Shown here: positions 8,904 to 18,726 of the stretch, piece by piece | Numbering within the stretch: the first letter of the stretch is position 1 | Layout of the letters: every line of letters begins with the position of its first letter | NCBI RefSeq assembly: GCF_009758205.1 | Contig: NZ_WRXN01000006.1 | Coordinates: 186,001-250,000, forward strand | DNA: 64,000 nt | Source: Chitinophaga tropicalis | Lineage (GTDB): Bacteria > Bacteroidota > Bacteroidia > Chitinophagales > Chitinophagaceae | Direction: 5' to 3' | Notes under the pieces: model-generated | Databases searched by the model: none | What the model was told of the DNA's origin: nothing | Seen by the model: only the letters and a program-made list of their open reading frames with translations | Translations under genes and position numbers: made by a program

Positions 8904-10352
8904 ATGAAACATTTACAATATATAGCGAAATTCACATCCATTCTGCTCTTTTTTGCAATGATTCAATCCTGCTACAAACTCGTGGAGGTTGATCCACCTA
9001 TCAACGCAGTGGTGAGTAATGAGATATTTGGTGATAATTTGTCTGCGTCTTCCGTTGTCACAGGTATCTATACAGATATGAGTCAGGGCATATTTGCAGG
9101 TAGAAATTCTTTGACAACAATCTTTTCTGTAAGCGCTGATGAGTTAACTTCGGTGGCAAAGCCAGACGATTTTCTTTCAATCGCTTTTACCAATAGTTTA
9201 ACCACTTCTGATGGTGGAATATGGCCGAATCTTTTTGACTTCATTTTTAGAATAAATGCTGCTATTGAGGGTATTCAAGGTTCTAAAAGTCTAAGTTCCC
9301 GAACTGCATCTCAATTACTAGGGGAATGCAAGTTTTTGCGTGCTTATATGTACTTCTACCTCGTAAACACATACGGAGATGTACCCTTATTGACGAGTAC
9401 TGATCTCAAATATAATTTTACTGCACCAAGAGTAGATAAAAAATTAGTGTTTGAGAATATTATATCTGACCTGAAAGAGTCTCAATTATTGCTGGACGAG
9501 AGCTATTTAACTGCAAATTTGCTCAACACAACGTCGGATAGGGTTCGACCAAATAAAGCCTGCGCAACTGCTTTGCTTGCCAGAACGTATTTATACATGA
9601 AAAACTATGCTGAGGCTATCACTGCAGCATCAATGGTTATTGAGAACCCATTATATAAGATTGAGGGCCTCGACTCCGTTTTTTTAAGAGAAAGCAAGGA
9701 GGCAATTTGGCAACTACAGCCTGTACAAGCCTCATCGAATACACTTGAGGCGCAAGTGTTTGTTCTATATAGCAATGATGGTTTGCCTGCGGGGCCAAAT
9801 GACGAAGTACGACCTTTATATATTAGTAAAAGTTTGTATAATAGCTTCCCCGATGAGGATAAGAGAAAGACTAAATGGATAGATAGTGTTACTGTTGATA
9901 ATAGGGTGTATCCTTTTCCTTATAAATACAAGATATGGATGCTTGGAGAGCCAGTCATTGAGTACTTAACCATGTTAAGGTTGGCAGAATTGTACTTAAT
10001 TAGAGCTGAGGCTAAGGCTAATCTCGGTATTTTGGAAGGTGGGGCTTCAGCTGGTTATGATATTAATGTAATTAGAAGAAGAGCAGGATTACCAGATTTC
10101 TTATCAACCAATAGAGGAGATGTAATAGAAGAGGTATTAACTCAAAGAAGATTGGAGTTATTTACAGAATTTGGTCACAGATGGTTCGATCTTAAGCGAA
10201 CCGAAAGAATTGACGATGTTATGGGTACAGCTGCTGTTGAAAAAGGTGGTACTTGGGCGCCATATAAAAGCCTATTCCCGATCCCAATAAGTGATATCAC
10301 TCGAAATCCCAGTCTAAGGGGACACCAAAATCCGGGATATCCAATTCAATAA
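8904..10352 (+). CDS. SusD/RagB-family surface lipoprotein
   Basis: The protein has 482 residues with an SPII signal ending I-Q-S-C at Cys23, so it is lipid-anchored, probably on the cell surface as the lid of the SusC channel. Family marks include L-G-E-C-K-F-L-R-A-Y-M-Y-F-Y-L-V near residue 145, helical TPR-like repeats, L-R-L-A-E-L-Y-L-I-R-A-E-A near residue 355, and R-R-L-E-L-F-T-E-F-G-H-R-W-F-D-L near residue 412. It starts 10 bp after SusC and ends before a strong terminator at 10435, so SusC-SusD form one transcript. Confidence 0.95.
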   Translation: MKHLQYIAKFTSILLFFAMIQSCYKLVEVDPPINAVVSNEIFGDNLSASSVVTGIYTDMSQGIFAGRNSLTTIFSVSADELTSVAKPDDFLSIAFTNSLTTSDGGIWPNLFDFIFRINAAIEGIQGSKSLSSRTASQLLGECKFLRAYMYFYLVNTYGDVPLLTSTDLKYNFTAPRVDKKLVFENIISDLKESQLLLDESYLTANLLNTTSDRVRPNKACATALLARTYLYMKNYAEAITAASMVIENPLYKIEGLDSVFLRESKEAIWQLQPVQASSNTLEAQVFVLYSNDGLPAGPNDEVRPLYISKSLYNSFPDEDKRKTKWIDSVTVDNRVYPFPYKYKIWMLGEPVIEYLTMLRLAELYLIRAEAKANLGILEGGASAGYDINVIRRRAGLPDFLSTNRGDVIEEVLTQRRLELFTEFGHRWFDLKRTERIDDVMGTAAVEKGGTWAPYKSLFPIPISDITRNPSLRGHQNPGYPIQ

Positions 10353-10434
10353 GTAACATTTAAATCACATAAACAATTTCCTTAAAAATATAAACTAAGT
10401 GGGGGCTATGAGAATGCAATTTGTGCACATATTT

Positions 10435-10464
10435 GCGGGGGGAGGTATATTTTCCCCCGCTTTT
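10435..10464 (+). terminator. Rho-independent terminator after SusCD
   Basis: A GCGGGGG/CCCCCGC stem around a short A/T-rich loop is followed by TTTT. It lies 83 bp after the SusD stop and separates SusCD from the S9 gene downstream. Confidence 0.75.
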
Positions 10465-11223
10465 CATATGGACATATGGAAATGGGAACGCAGGTGCCTT
10501 TATTCCTGAAGGTAAGCCGTAGAGGGATGATGTTAATCCGTTATCGAGGCAACTTTGTCCTCTGTTTTGTCTCGATTTATGTATAGTTAGGAGCAGGAAT
10601 TGGGTCTCATTGATATTACATGAATTGATGTATCTGCGATTGAAGAAAATAGTCTACAACGGCAAACCGCATATTAGATTCTCAAATGAAATTTCCATTA
10701 TCCAGGTTGCTAAATATTATGATAAGGGTTGACTCAGTGAAGGGCAAAATATTGCACAATGAATAAATTAAAGACTGTTATTCTTGAAAATAGGAAAAGG
10801 ATAGTAATCATTCAATTAGGTACCTTTTGAAATAAAGTCGAGAAAATCATTGTGCTAATGTCTGGATTATTTGATGAAGCCATTTCGAGAATTCAAATAA
10901 TGTTTCGCTTGCTAAAGTAGGAGAGACCTTGAGGAAAATATATACACTTCTATCTTATACAAAAGGAAATATTCTATACAAGTTTGGAAATGGACCTGGA
11001 GTAATCCTGAAGTCGAAAAGGGTAGTCAAAGTAAAATCTGATAATACTCTATGGTGATTGTGAATGATGGGGAAATAGAATTAAATCTCCCAATACCCCA
11101 ACATCGTATTTGTGATGTGTTGCAGATTGAATGCAGTCGTTCGCAGTATATTGTTTTCGAAAGACATTGGAACATGCAAAAGAGGTCTAATAATTACAAA
11201 ATAAATTAAATATCTAATCAAAA
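10465..11223. other. Non-coding gap with a possible decayed gene
   Basis: About 760 bp between SusCD and the S9 gene without a convincing gene. At 10899-11057 a frame reads N-V-S-L-A-K-V-G-E-T-L-R-K-I and ends K-S-D-N-T-L-W-stop. It is overlapped by a second frame at 11051-11209 reading M-V-I-V-N-D-G-E-I-E-L-N-L-P and later C-S-R-S-Q-Y-I-V-F-E-R. The change of frame at 11051-11057 looks like one gene broken by a frameshift, but I cannot name a family. The S9 gene's promoter should also lie here; none was identified. Confidence 0.3.
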
Positions 11224-13881
11224 ATGCGATTTCTCATTGGTTTTGTCTTTTTTAGCATTGCTTTGCATCTCAAGGTTGCTTGTCAAAAGTTACCATTGAA
11301 TCAGGAAGCACTTAAATATTGGTCATCATTAGGAAAGTATGAAATTAGCGACGATGGACAAGTGTTTTACTTCATTAAAGTAAATTCGTCGCAAAAGCCG
11401 GGATCCATCTTGACAGTTCATTCTTCAAGAAGTGATAAAGATTTTATTTTTTACGATGTTAAAGAAGTTGCTTTCGTTAATAATTGTAAGTCGCTATTTT
11501 TTACAAATGAATCTGATTCTATATTTATTTTGGATTTAGAGTCATTTGATAAGAGGTATATAGCAAGTGGAGTTTCTTGCTTCACAAAGCGGGAGAGTCG
11601 ATATATTCTGTTTCGTTCACAAGAGGATGCTAATTGGATCTTCCGTGACTTGATTTCTAATAACCAAAAGATTATTCCAAATGTTTTAAAATATTCTATT
11701 TTAGATCAAGGGGGGAGAGATAGAGATTTATTTTTTGGAGTAAATGTAGATGGTAGTTTAAGATATGATATATTAAAACCTGATTTTAATACTGGTAATA
11801 TTATAGGTATAATGAGGACTCAGTGGCTTGTTGAGTTTTCTGTCATTATGAACAGGTCGGCAAATGTGGTTTTGACTAAACACAAAAATCCTGAGGGAGA
11901 AGAGTACTCCAAAATCTGGCTTTGTAGTTCTATGAATAATCCAACTTTAATTTATAGCGATAGCTCAGTTGCTAACGGCGGCAAAATAGAAGGTGAAATG
12001 TATTTAAATAAAGATGGAAATAAAGTTATATTCTTAACCTCTTTTAAAAAACCTTCCTTGCCTGTTAAGACAAACTTAAGGTTTGACCTTTGGAGTTATA
12101 ATGATAGCTTTGGAAAGGAAGAAGAAGAACGATATTATAATAATTCGTTAAAAAAGTATTTTATTTTTGACGCTATTTCAAATTCGATTACTGAAATCTG
12201 TGATAAGAATCGTGATATTACCGCCCGTGAGGGGTTTTCCAAAAGGTTTCTTTTTTTTGATAATCCGAACATTGCTTGGTTTAAACGTAAGCAACATCTT
12301 GGCGACGTATATCTTTACGATGCAGATTTGAAAAAGTCAGTTAAAATCCTTGATTCAAATATCGATGTCTATAATTGTGCCTTTATATCTAGTGATGAGA
12401 AAAAGGTTGTTTATTATGATTATGAAATTCATCGTTGGTACAGCTACGACTTGGAGTATGGGAAAAAGATCCTAATTGGACGGGACATCGCTGTCCCTTT
12501 TTATGATCTTGAATCTGAATCAATAGGGAGGAAAGGGCCTTTTGGTATATGTGGATGGTCTGCCAATGGTCAGTTCGTTTATATATATGATAAGTATGAC
12601 ATTTGGAAGGTTGGACTTAATGAGCGAGTAGCTTCGGTTAATATTACGAATGGTTTTGGGCGGGCTAATACTGTTGTGTTTATGATTAAAAATATTGGTC
12701 CTAATTTGATCATAGACGAGGATTCTGTAGTTTTGAGTGCCTATCACTCCAAGTTAAAGACGGGTGGATACTGGGCTGTTAACATTAATAAACGGAATAT
12801 TAGTTTCTCTTCCAAGCAGCTAAACGATTACTCAGTGTCAACTCGCTTCCCTCCAGGAATTTTTTGGGGGGCATCTGGAGATATAGTTAAAGCTAAAAAT
12901 GCCAATATCTACTTAGTTGTAAGAGAGAATGCTGAAACAGCTCCGAATCTCTATCTCACAAAGGATCTAGTTTCTTATCAACAAATCTCCAACATTCATC
13001 CTGAGAAAGTAATTAGTTGGTTTAAGGCAAAACTCTATTCTTATAAGTTATCAAATGGAGTTGAATCACAAGGAATACTATATTTTCCGGAAACCTTAGA
13101 TACTTCCAAACGTTGGCCAATAATTTTCAACTATTACGAGAAGCGTAGTGATGAATTCAGGAAATTCTACTTTCCCGATTTTTCATTCGCAAACATTAAT
13201 ATTCCATATGCTGTAGCGCAAGGATATCTGGTTTTTATTCCTGATATTTATTCTACACCTGGAAAGATTGGAGAGGGAACCTTGATGTCTGTCAATGCAG
13301 CTGTTGAGCAGATGAAAGAATTACCATTCGTAGATACTACTCGAATGGGTTTACAAGGACATAGTTATGGAGGATGGCAGACAAACTTCTTAATTGCCAA
13401 TTCAACTCAATTTGCTGCTGCTTGCGAATTTGCTGGGTCAGCAGATCATGTAAGCTCTTATGGACAATTAGCTTATCCATATGGTCATGATAGACAAGAA
13501 TTTATTGAAACCAATGCTCAAGGCAGTCCATACGGATTAAATCATACACCATGGTCAAATTCAAAAGAATATTTGGAGAATTCACCAATTTTTAAAATTG
13601 GTAACATAACCACGCCTTTGTTGATGTTTCACAATAAAACTGATGTCCAGGTACCTTTTTCGCAAGGGGTAGAGTTGTTTTTGGGAATGAGACGAGCTGG
13701 AAAGAGAGTATGGCTTTTTCAATATGATGACTTTGGCCACCAATTCGGCGGTGAAGGAGCGAAAGACTTTCACATGCGAATGTTCCAATTTTTTGATCAT
13801 TTTTTGAAGAATACCCCTGCTCCAAAATGGATGGTACGAGGAATCCCAGCTTATCTAAAGGGTGTAGATGATGGTTATTAA
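11224..13881 (+). CDS. Secreted S9 (prolyl-oligopeptidase-like) peptidase, paralogue 1
   Basis: The protein has 885 residues with a Sec signal (F-L-I-G-F-V-F-F-S-I-A-L). A long N-terminal beta-propeller-like region (~30-590) is followed by an alpha/beta-hydrolase domain. The catalytic triad is visible: Ser714 in G-H-S-Y-G-G, Asp807 in H-N-K-T-D-V-Q-V-P, His839 in F-G-H-Q-F. The S9 family cleaves short peptides, often after Pro or Ala, with the propeller limiting substrate size. Two paralogues (29963-32542 and 32548-35013) share N-I-T-N-G-F/Y-G-R and G-I-L-Y-x-P-E-x-(L/F)-D. The tail W-M-V-R-G-I-P-A-Y-L-K-G is shared with paralogue 2 only. Strongly AT-rich like the preceding SusCD, which suggests common acquisition. 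Its place after SusCD suggests processing of imported or surface peptides (inference). Confidence 0.88.
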   Translation: MRFLIGFVFFSIALHLKVACQKLPLNQEALKYWSSLGKYEISDDGQVFYFIKVNSSQKPGSILTVHSSRSDKDFIFYDVKEVAFVNNCKSLFFTNESDSIFILDLESFDKRYIASGVSCFTKRESRYILFRSQEDANWIFRDLISNNQKIIPNVLKYSILDQGGRDRDLFFGVNVDGSLRYDILKPDFNTGNIIGIMRTQWLVEFSVIMNRSANVVLTKHKNPEGEEYSKIWLCSSMNNPTLIYSDSSVANGGKIEGEMYLNKDGNKVIFLTSFKKPSLPVKTNLRFDLWSYNDSFGKEEEERYYNNSLKKYFIFDAISNSITEICDKNRDITAREGFSKRFLFFDNPNIAWFKRKQHLGDVYLYDADLKKSVKILDSNIDVYNCAFISSDEKKVVYYDYEIHRWYSYDLEYGKKILIGRDIAVPFYDLESESIGRKGPFGICGWSANGQFVYIYDKYDIWKVGLNERVASVNITNGFGRANTVVFMIKNIGPNLIIDEDSVVLSAYHSKLKTGGYWAVNINKRNISFSSKQLNDYSVSTRFPPGIFWGASGDIVKAKNANIYLVVRENAETAPNLYLTKDLVSYQQISNIHPEKVISWFKAKLYSYKLSNGVESQGILYFPETLDTSKRWPIIFNYYEKRSDEFRKFYFPDFSFANINIPYAVAQGYLVFIPDIYSTPGKIGEGTLMSVNAAVEQMKELPFVDTTRMGLQGHSYGGWQTNFLIANSTQFAAACEFAGSADHVSSYGQLAYPYGHDRQEFIETNAQGSPYGLNHTPWSNSKEYLENSPIFKIGNITTPLLMFHNKTDVQVPFSQGVELFLGMRRAGKRVWLFQYDDFGHQFGGEGAKDFHMRMFQFFDHFLKNTPAPKWMVRGIPAYLKGVDDGY

Positions 13882-13906
13882 AATGATAATATGGAATGCT
13901 GAATTT

Positions 13907-13955
13907 AAAAGTAATGATTCGATTCTCGATACCCGAGAACCGAATCATTACTTTT
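13907..13955. terminator. Long hairpin terminator after S9 paralogue 1
   Basis: Two 22-nt arms (13907-13928 and 13934-13955) pair with one mismatch around a five-base loop and end in CTTTT. It starts 25 bp after the S9 stop. The arms begin AAAA and end TTTT, so it could act on both strands. Confidence 0.8.
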
Positions 13956-14012
13956 GTAAGTCTCAATAGCAAGATCAAGAAATAGACTAGAAGCAAACTC
14001 TCTTTTCAATGT

Positions 14013-15087
14013 AAACCTCCAAGGAAACGCGCCATTGTAACTTGAAGGAACTTCATTATTGGTTCCAAGCTCTTGATATTTTTATTTTCCTGCTGATTTT
14101 CGGATATTTATGAGCAAATAAGATGTCATCATGCTATCGTTTTCCCCTCCCAATAAATTGACAGTCGGCCAGGCACTGGCTAAATTAAGGGCCGTGTATC
14201 AGCCGGATAATAATGTGCTTTCAAAGGCATTGCATACATCCTATACTACGTATTTAAAGACTGAACGAGATCAGCGGGAGTTAAGCTTTCTGATGGCATT
14301 AAAGATCTGCAAGTTTTACAAGATTGACATTCATGATTTGATAGTAATGCTAAGCGATGATGAACTTGATCGTCGTGATCAGTCAGTTATCAAAGCACAG
14401 GAAAAAAGGGATAGAAAGAAGGCGGAGGCAGAAACGGCTAAAGTAATTGATCTTGCAACTGGTAAAGTAAAGCAGAGTATTTGATTAGCGGGTTCTACGC
14501 ATAGGATCTAGCGGCTGCAGGATATTGCGCTTTCCAGTTTTGAGGAAGAAGTTCATAGTATCTCTCTTGGGGTAGATCAGTTATTCGGCGTAATACATCA
14601 TCCAGCCAATTTATGGGATTTATACCTTGTAGCCTGCAGGTGGCCAGTAAGCTGTAGATGATGGCCGCTCTTTTACCTCCCTGATGAGATCCTGCGAACA
14701 TATGCGCGTGTCGGCCTAAAGCGATGGGGCGGATCTGTGCTTCTAAAATGTTGTTATCAGGTTCCAGCATCCCATCTGTAGTGTAAATCATCAAGCCATC
14801 AAAATGAGTGAGCGCATAAGTGATTGCCTTATTAAGTGGAGTACCTGTTATAGTCTGTGATACCTGTTGCTCAAGCCACTGGCGGAATGCCAACAATATC
14901 GGTACGGATTGTTCCTGTCTTCTTTCCGTGATCTGATCATAGTCTAAACCGAGTGCTTTACAAGTGGCCTCAATAGCATACAAAGGTTTAAAGAATGTAT
15001 CCAGAGCATACCCAGCACGTTTAGCATCATAATCCATTGCCCGAACAAAATAACGCCTAACATGTACAAGACACTGTTGATGGATAA
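14013..15087 (+). repeat. 1,075-bp inverted repeat, left copy
   Basis: This stretch is the reverse complement of 21180-22254, and both copies are exactly 1,075 bp by my alignment of the ends. The encoded 117-residue protein and the transposase C-terminus are identical in both copies. I saw two single-base differences near the outer end (around 14021 and 14051). The segment between the copies, 15088-21179, could invert by homologous recombination. Confidence 0.85.
14131..14484 (+). CDS. IS66 passenger protein, small HTH-like (copy 1)
   Basis: The protein has 117 residues. The centre (S-Y-T-T-Y-L-K-T-E-R, then A-L-K-I-C-K-F-Y-K-I-D-I-H-D-L) resembles the last helices of an XRE-type helix-turn-helix, and the C-terminus is highly charged (K-A-Q-E-K-R-D-R-K-K-A-E-A-E). 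It lies between the element's left end and the transposase, convergent with it and 10 bp away. An identical copy at 21783-22136 shows that it moves with the element. A regulatory or target-related role is only a guess; I do not recognise the family. Confidence 0.6.
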   Translation: MLSFSPPNKLTVGQALAKLRAVYQPDNNVLSKALHTSYTTYLKTERDQRELSFLMALKICKFYKIDIHDLIVMLSDDELDRRDQSVIKAQEKRDRKKAEAETAKVIDLATGKVKQSI

Positions 15088-15765
15088 CACCTGGTTGTCT
15101 GCCATATTTGGTGTACACACTATAGCCATCGCTCATTAGGTAGCCTTTGTAGCCGACAAGAACATCTGCAATATCCTTCTTGCCCCTGCCTGGCTGGTAG
15201 GAGAAGCAAGCTATTCGCTGGACTGGAGTCAGCATCCCCCACATCCATCCCATATGTGATTTCCTTCCTTTTTTCTTGCTATCATCCAACACTTTATAAC
15301 AACTCTCGTCCACGTGGAGATGTCTGCTTTTTATAGTGTCTTTGAGTAATAAGTGCCACAGCGGTTCAAGGACATCTGCGATTTTATTAGTATCGAATGA
15401 CAAGGTACTGTAGGGAAGTGTTATGCCATAATGAATGAATCGCTGACGAAGGCGCCACGTAGGAATATGATACAAGAACTTATCGACCACCAACATTACT
15501 AACACACTTATGTCTACTTTACACTTTGCAATAGGATGTGAAGGCAATTTTTCTACTAGCTGCCTGGCATACAATCCGTCTTCAGATGGGATTATATAAA
15601 CCGGCCTCCTTATAATTTTCAAGTACCAACGAAGCGGTGTGCAGGCTAGCTGCCGGGTCTCCTCTACTCTTAACAATCTCGCACCTGCGGGAAGATCTTT
15701 AACATCCAATGTTATTACTTCTTCTTCCAGACCTTCCGGGAAGCCATGACGACCACCTCTTGTCT
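14495..15765 (-). pseudogene. tnpC: IS66 transposase (TnpC), 5'-truncated
   Basis: The frame runs from the stop at 14495 up to 15765, where it meets the inverted repeat of element B. It contains the IS66 catalytic region: V-D-E-S-C-Y-K-V-L-D, Y-L-M-S-D-G-Y-S-V-Y, and the E of N-N-I-L-E-A-Q-I-R-P, then G-S-H-Q-G-G-K-R-A-A-I and the C-terminal L-D-D-V-L-R-R-I. The N-terminal coiled coil and zinc-finger-like region, present in the copy at 16481-18295, is missing; the first shared residues are T-R-G-G-R-H. A TTG at 15709 could start a 404-residue product, but this is probably inactive. Confidence 0.85.
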
Positions 15766-15843
15766 GTAACCCTCTAACGAGGGGCGTAATTGATTTTTGA
15801 TTTACATTTTGTAAAGGTTGTAGCCAGTGTTCAGAAGGGTATC

Positions 15844-16380
15844 CTATTTCAAGGATGACTTCTTAAATGCGATTTTGTCAAAACATTTTACGAGCGTTTT
15901 GCATCCAAGCAAAATACTCCCACCCGCTGCTTGGTCTATTTCCCGCAGTTCCGGGTCTTCTATAAGCTGGAACATAAGAAAGGTCACCAGTGCTTTCGAG
16001 TGTATGGTTTGAATATAGCTCTGAGCTAACTGATCTTTTTGCTGATTGGAGCTTTTTTCAGATTTCAGTAGCATTTCAACGATCTCACTTTCTTCTTTTA
16101 CATACATCTTCTCTGTAATCTTCGTTTTACGTGCATCTGTATTATCACGGTAATACATCCATATGAATAGGTATAAATTCAATACTAGCCCAAACTCATC
16201 GGGATCCGGAATGTCTTCCTGATACCCCGTGATCAACAATAGTATAAAGGGTTGGTATTTTTCCAGCTCTTCTTTTATTTTCAACAGATCAGACATCGTC
16301 TGAAGTTCATTCTCCATTCTTGCATATAATGCAACGACGCGTTTAACATCGGCTTCATCCTGTGCTGTCATATTGTACAT
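15844..16380 (-). CDS. Unrecognised IS66 passenger protein, 178 aa
   Basis: I do not recognise this protein. It is predicted mostly helical, with an N-terminal helix rich in charged residues (D-E-A-D-V-K-R-V-V-A-L-Y-A-R-M-E-N-E-L), a hydrophobic centre (L-N-L-Y-L-F-I-W-M-Y-Y) and a Lys-rich end (F-K-K-S-S-L-K). It lies 100 bp downstream of tnpC on the same strand, inside the inverted repeats of element B, the same position as the 117-residue passenger of element A. A cargo gene of the element is therefore the simplest reading. An ordinary chromosomal gene trapped by rearrangement is possible. Confidence 0.55.
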   Translation of the reverse strand: MYNMTAQDEADVKRVVALYARMENELQTMSDLLKIKEELEKYQPFILLLITGYQEDIPDPDEFGLVLNLYLFIWMYYRDNTDARKTKITEKMYVKEESEIVEMLLKSEKSSNQQKDQLAQSYIQTIHSKALVTFLMFQLIEDPELREIDQAAGGSILLGCKTLVKCFDKIAFKKSSLK

Positions 16381-16480
16381 GGTGAACTTAATTAGTTTAT
16401 AAGTCCGGTAAGTTACTTAAAATAACATTTTACTGAAGTCTGAAGACCATAAAGATATCGTTGCTCAATAATCTAAGTGT

Positions 16481-18295
16481 TTAGGCTGCGGGCTTCCAGT
16501 ATTGTGGCAATAGTTCAGTGAGCTTATCTTTCGAGCAGTCTCCAATCCTACGCAAGACATCATCCAGCCAATGAACAGGATTAACGCCTTGTAACCGGCA
16601 GGTGGCTAGTAAACTATAAATGATCGCAGCATGTTCCGCTCCTTTATGAGAACCTGCGAACATAAAATTATGTCTGCCAAGGGCAATAGGACGGATTTGC
16701 GCTTCCAAAATGTTATTATCGATCTGGAGCATCCCATCAGTGACATAAACCTCTATCCCATCAAAATTGGATAATGCATATTTGATTGCCTGATGAATAG
16801 GTGTTCTCTGGATTGTAAGTGGTAATTGTTGATCCAGCCAGTTACGGAACGCATTCAATATCGGAGTAGCCTTCTCCAGTCTTATTTGTGTAATTTCATC
16901 GTAGCTCATGTTTGCTGCCTTACATTGGGCTTCCAACGTGTAAAGTGGACCAAAGAAATTGTCCAGCGCATAATTGGCCCGTTGCCTGTCACTATCGAGC
17001 GCACGCATAAAATACCGGCGAATATGGGCCATGCATTTCTGGTGGGTAACACCTGGCTGTTTCCCGTACTTTGTATAAACCCCATAATTATCCGTCATGA
17101 GATATCCTCTATATCCGGTAAGTACACCTGCAATATCTTGCTGACCTCTTCCGGGCTGATAATGGAAACAGGCTATCCTCTGGATAGGAGACAACATTGC
17201 CCATAGCCAGCCGAGGTGAGACTTCTTACCTTTCTTCTTTGTGTCATCTAGTACCTTCAAGGATGATTCGTCAAGGTGAATAATTCCACTACGTACTATT
17301 TCCAGATAAAGTAATTCCCATAATGGTCGTAATACTTCGCAGGTCCTGTTCACATAATAAGCCAGTGTACTATATGGCAGGTTCACTCCATATTGTTTAA
17401 ACCGTGTCCATTGGCGGCACACAGGGAGATGGTATAAGTATTTGTCAGTTAGCAACATGGTTAATATGCTGGTGTCTACTTTACAGCGAGGAATGGGATG
17501 TGCAGGCAGCGATGCTGATAATTTTCTGGCATATAGTCCGTCTTCGGAAGCAACAATATACACTGGTCGTTTTGTTACTTTAACATACCATCTTAATGGA
17601 GAACATGCCAGTTGACGTTGCTCATCCACGCGGAGCAGCTTAGCACCTGCAGGAAGTGGATTTACGTCCAATGTGATCGTTTCCTCTTCTAACCCTTCAG
17701 GCAAATCATGACGCCCACCTCTCGTTTTAGGGGTCACTGTCACTGTAGATCTTATGTGAGCGGCAATTACCTTGCGGGAACTGATATGGCATATTCCATA
17801 CTCATCCACTGCTAAGCCCAGCATACCCTGAACAACATCTCCGGATTTATCTGTTGCAGTTATGGGATGTCTCTTCTCACTTCTAATGCCAAATATCCAT
17901 TTCTTAAGCGCTTTCAACTCATGATGGCCTATCAGTAACTTATTTATGTCCTTATGCTGTTTTGTGATTTGTTGCTGTTGAGATAGTAATTCCTGATTTT
18001 GATTCCTGATCAGGACATCATATTGAGTAAGTTGTTCTCCCTGTTGCAAAATAGTTTGTTGGCGTTCTAACAGCTACTCATCCTTGCTGTCCAACGATTG
18101 ATGCAGTTGACAAATCAATTGATCCTGCCCAAACATGATTGCATCTTTCGTTTCGCGTTCTTCCTGAAGCAGTAGTAATTGTTCCTGCTGCATGACAATC
18201 AGCGTTTCCTGCAGAGCCAACCTTTCCTGCTGCGCAGCCTGTTGTTTCAGGCCGGCATAATATAATGCTTTATATGAAGTAGCTGATTGTTTCAT
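16481..18295 (-). pseudogene. tnpC: IS66 transposase (TnpC) with internal amber codon
   Basis: Read as one frame from the ATG at 18295 to the stop at 16481, this is a normal-length IS66 transposase. The N-terminal Gln/Leu-rich coiled coil continues smoothly across position 18074, where a single TAG (18074-18076) interrupts it after K-D-E; the next codons (L-L-E-R-Q-Q-T-I) stay in frame. Downstream are H-H-E-L-K-A-L-K-K-W-I-F-G, T-R-G-G-R-H, H-L-D-E-S-S-L-K-V-L-D, Y-L-M-T-D-N-Y-G-V-Y and N-N-I-L-E-A-Q-I-R-P, so the catalytic core is intact. Either one nonsense mutation inactivated it, or translation restarts at a TTG (18049) or reads through. Confidence 0.85.
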
Positions 18296-18372
18296 CTTAA
18301 CTGCTACTATAACATGTAAAGCAGATCATTGTTTTGATCTGCTTTACATTTTTCAAAATAAAATCAATTGTT

Positions 18373-18726
18373 TTATGAGAGCGGAGAGCCTGGATTATAT
18401 CTGTAAAGAGTCAACCCCTTTACCAGCGCAATTACATCACTGGCACTCAACTTCATTGGCGCTGCTCCATTTTCGCATGCAGGCATCTTAAATCGCCCTT
18501 TATCCAATCGGCGACACAACAATGTAAATCCTTCTGATTCATGCAGCAGTAATTTCAGGTGCGTAAGGTCACGGTTTAAAAACAAGAACACATCATTATC
18601 GACGATGGGCAGTTGCATGATATTAGTAACTATTCCGCAGAGGCCGGAAAAACTTTTACGCATATCGGTTGCTTCTGTATATAGAAAATAGCGATGCCTT
18701 TCTGTTAACAATACAATGTTGCTCAT
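18373..18726 (-). CDS. tnpB: IS66 accessory protein TnpB
   Basis: The protein has 117 residues with the IS66 Orf2/TnpB signature: Y-L-Y-T-E-A-T-D-M-R-K-S-F-S-G-L-C near the start, V-F-L-F-L-N-R-D-L-T-H-L-K-L-L in the middle, and G-F-T-L-L-C-R-R-L-D-K-G-R-F. It is required with TnpA and TnpC for IS66 transposition. It overlaps tnpA by 4 bp, which suggests translational coupling. Confidence 0.93.
   Translation of the reverse strand: MSNIVLLTERHRYFLYTEATDMRKSFSGLCGIVTNIMQLPIVDNDVFLFLNRDLTHLKLLLHESEGFTLLCRRLDKGRFKMPACENGAAPMKLSASDVIALVKGLTLYRYNPGSPLS

Larger units (their letters stand above)
14011..15765. mobile_element. IS66-family element A, truncated
   Basis: The left end starts GTAAACCTCCAAGG at 14011; GTAA is the typical start of IS66-family inverted repeats, and similar ends occur at 15766, 19109 (reverse), 20091 and 23854 (reverse). 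Inside are a 117-residue passenger gene (14131-14484, rightward) and a transposase gene (leftward). The transposase is cut at 15765, exactly where the inverted repeat of element B begins, so B either inserted into A or the two are joined by a deletion. No tnpA/tnpB of this copy is present. Positions 14013-15087 are repeated in inverted orientation at 21180-22254. Confidence 0.75.
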
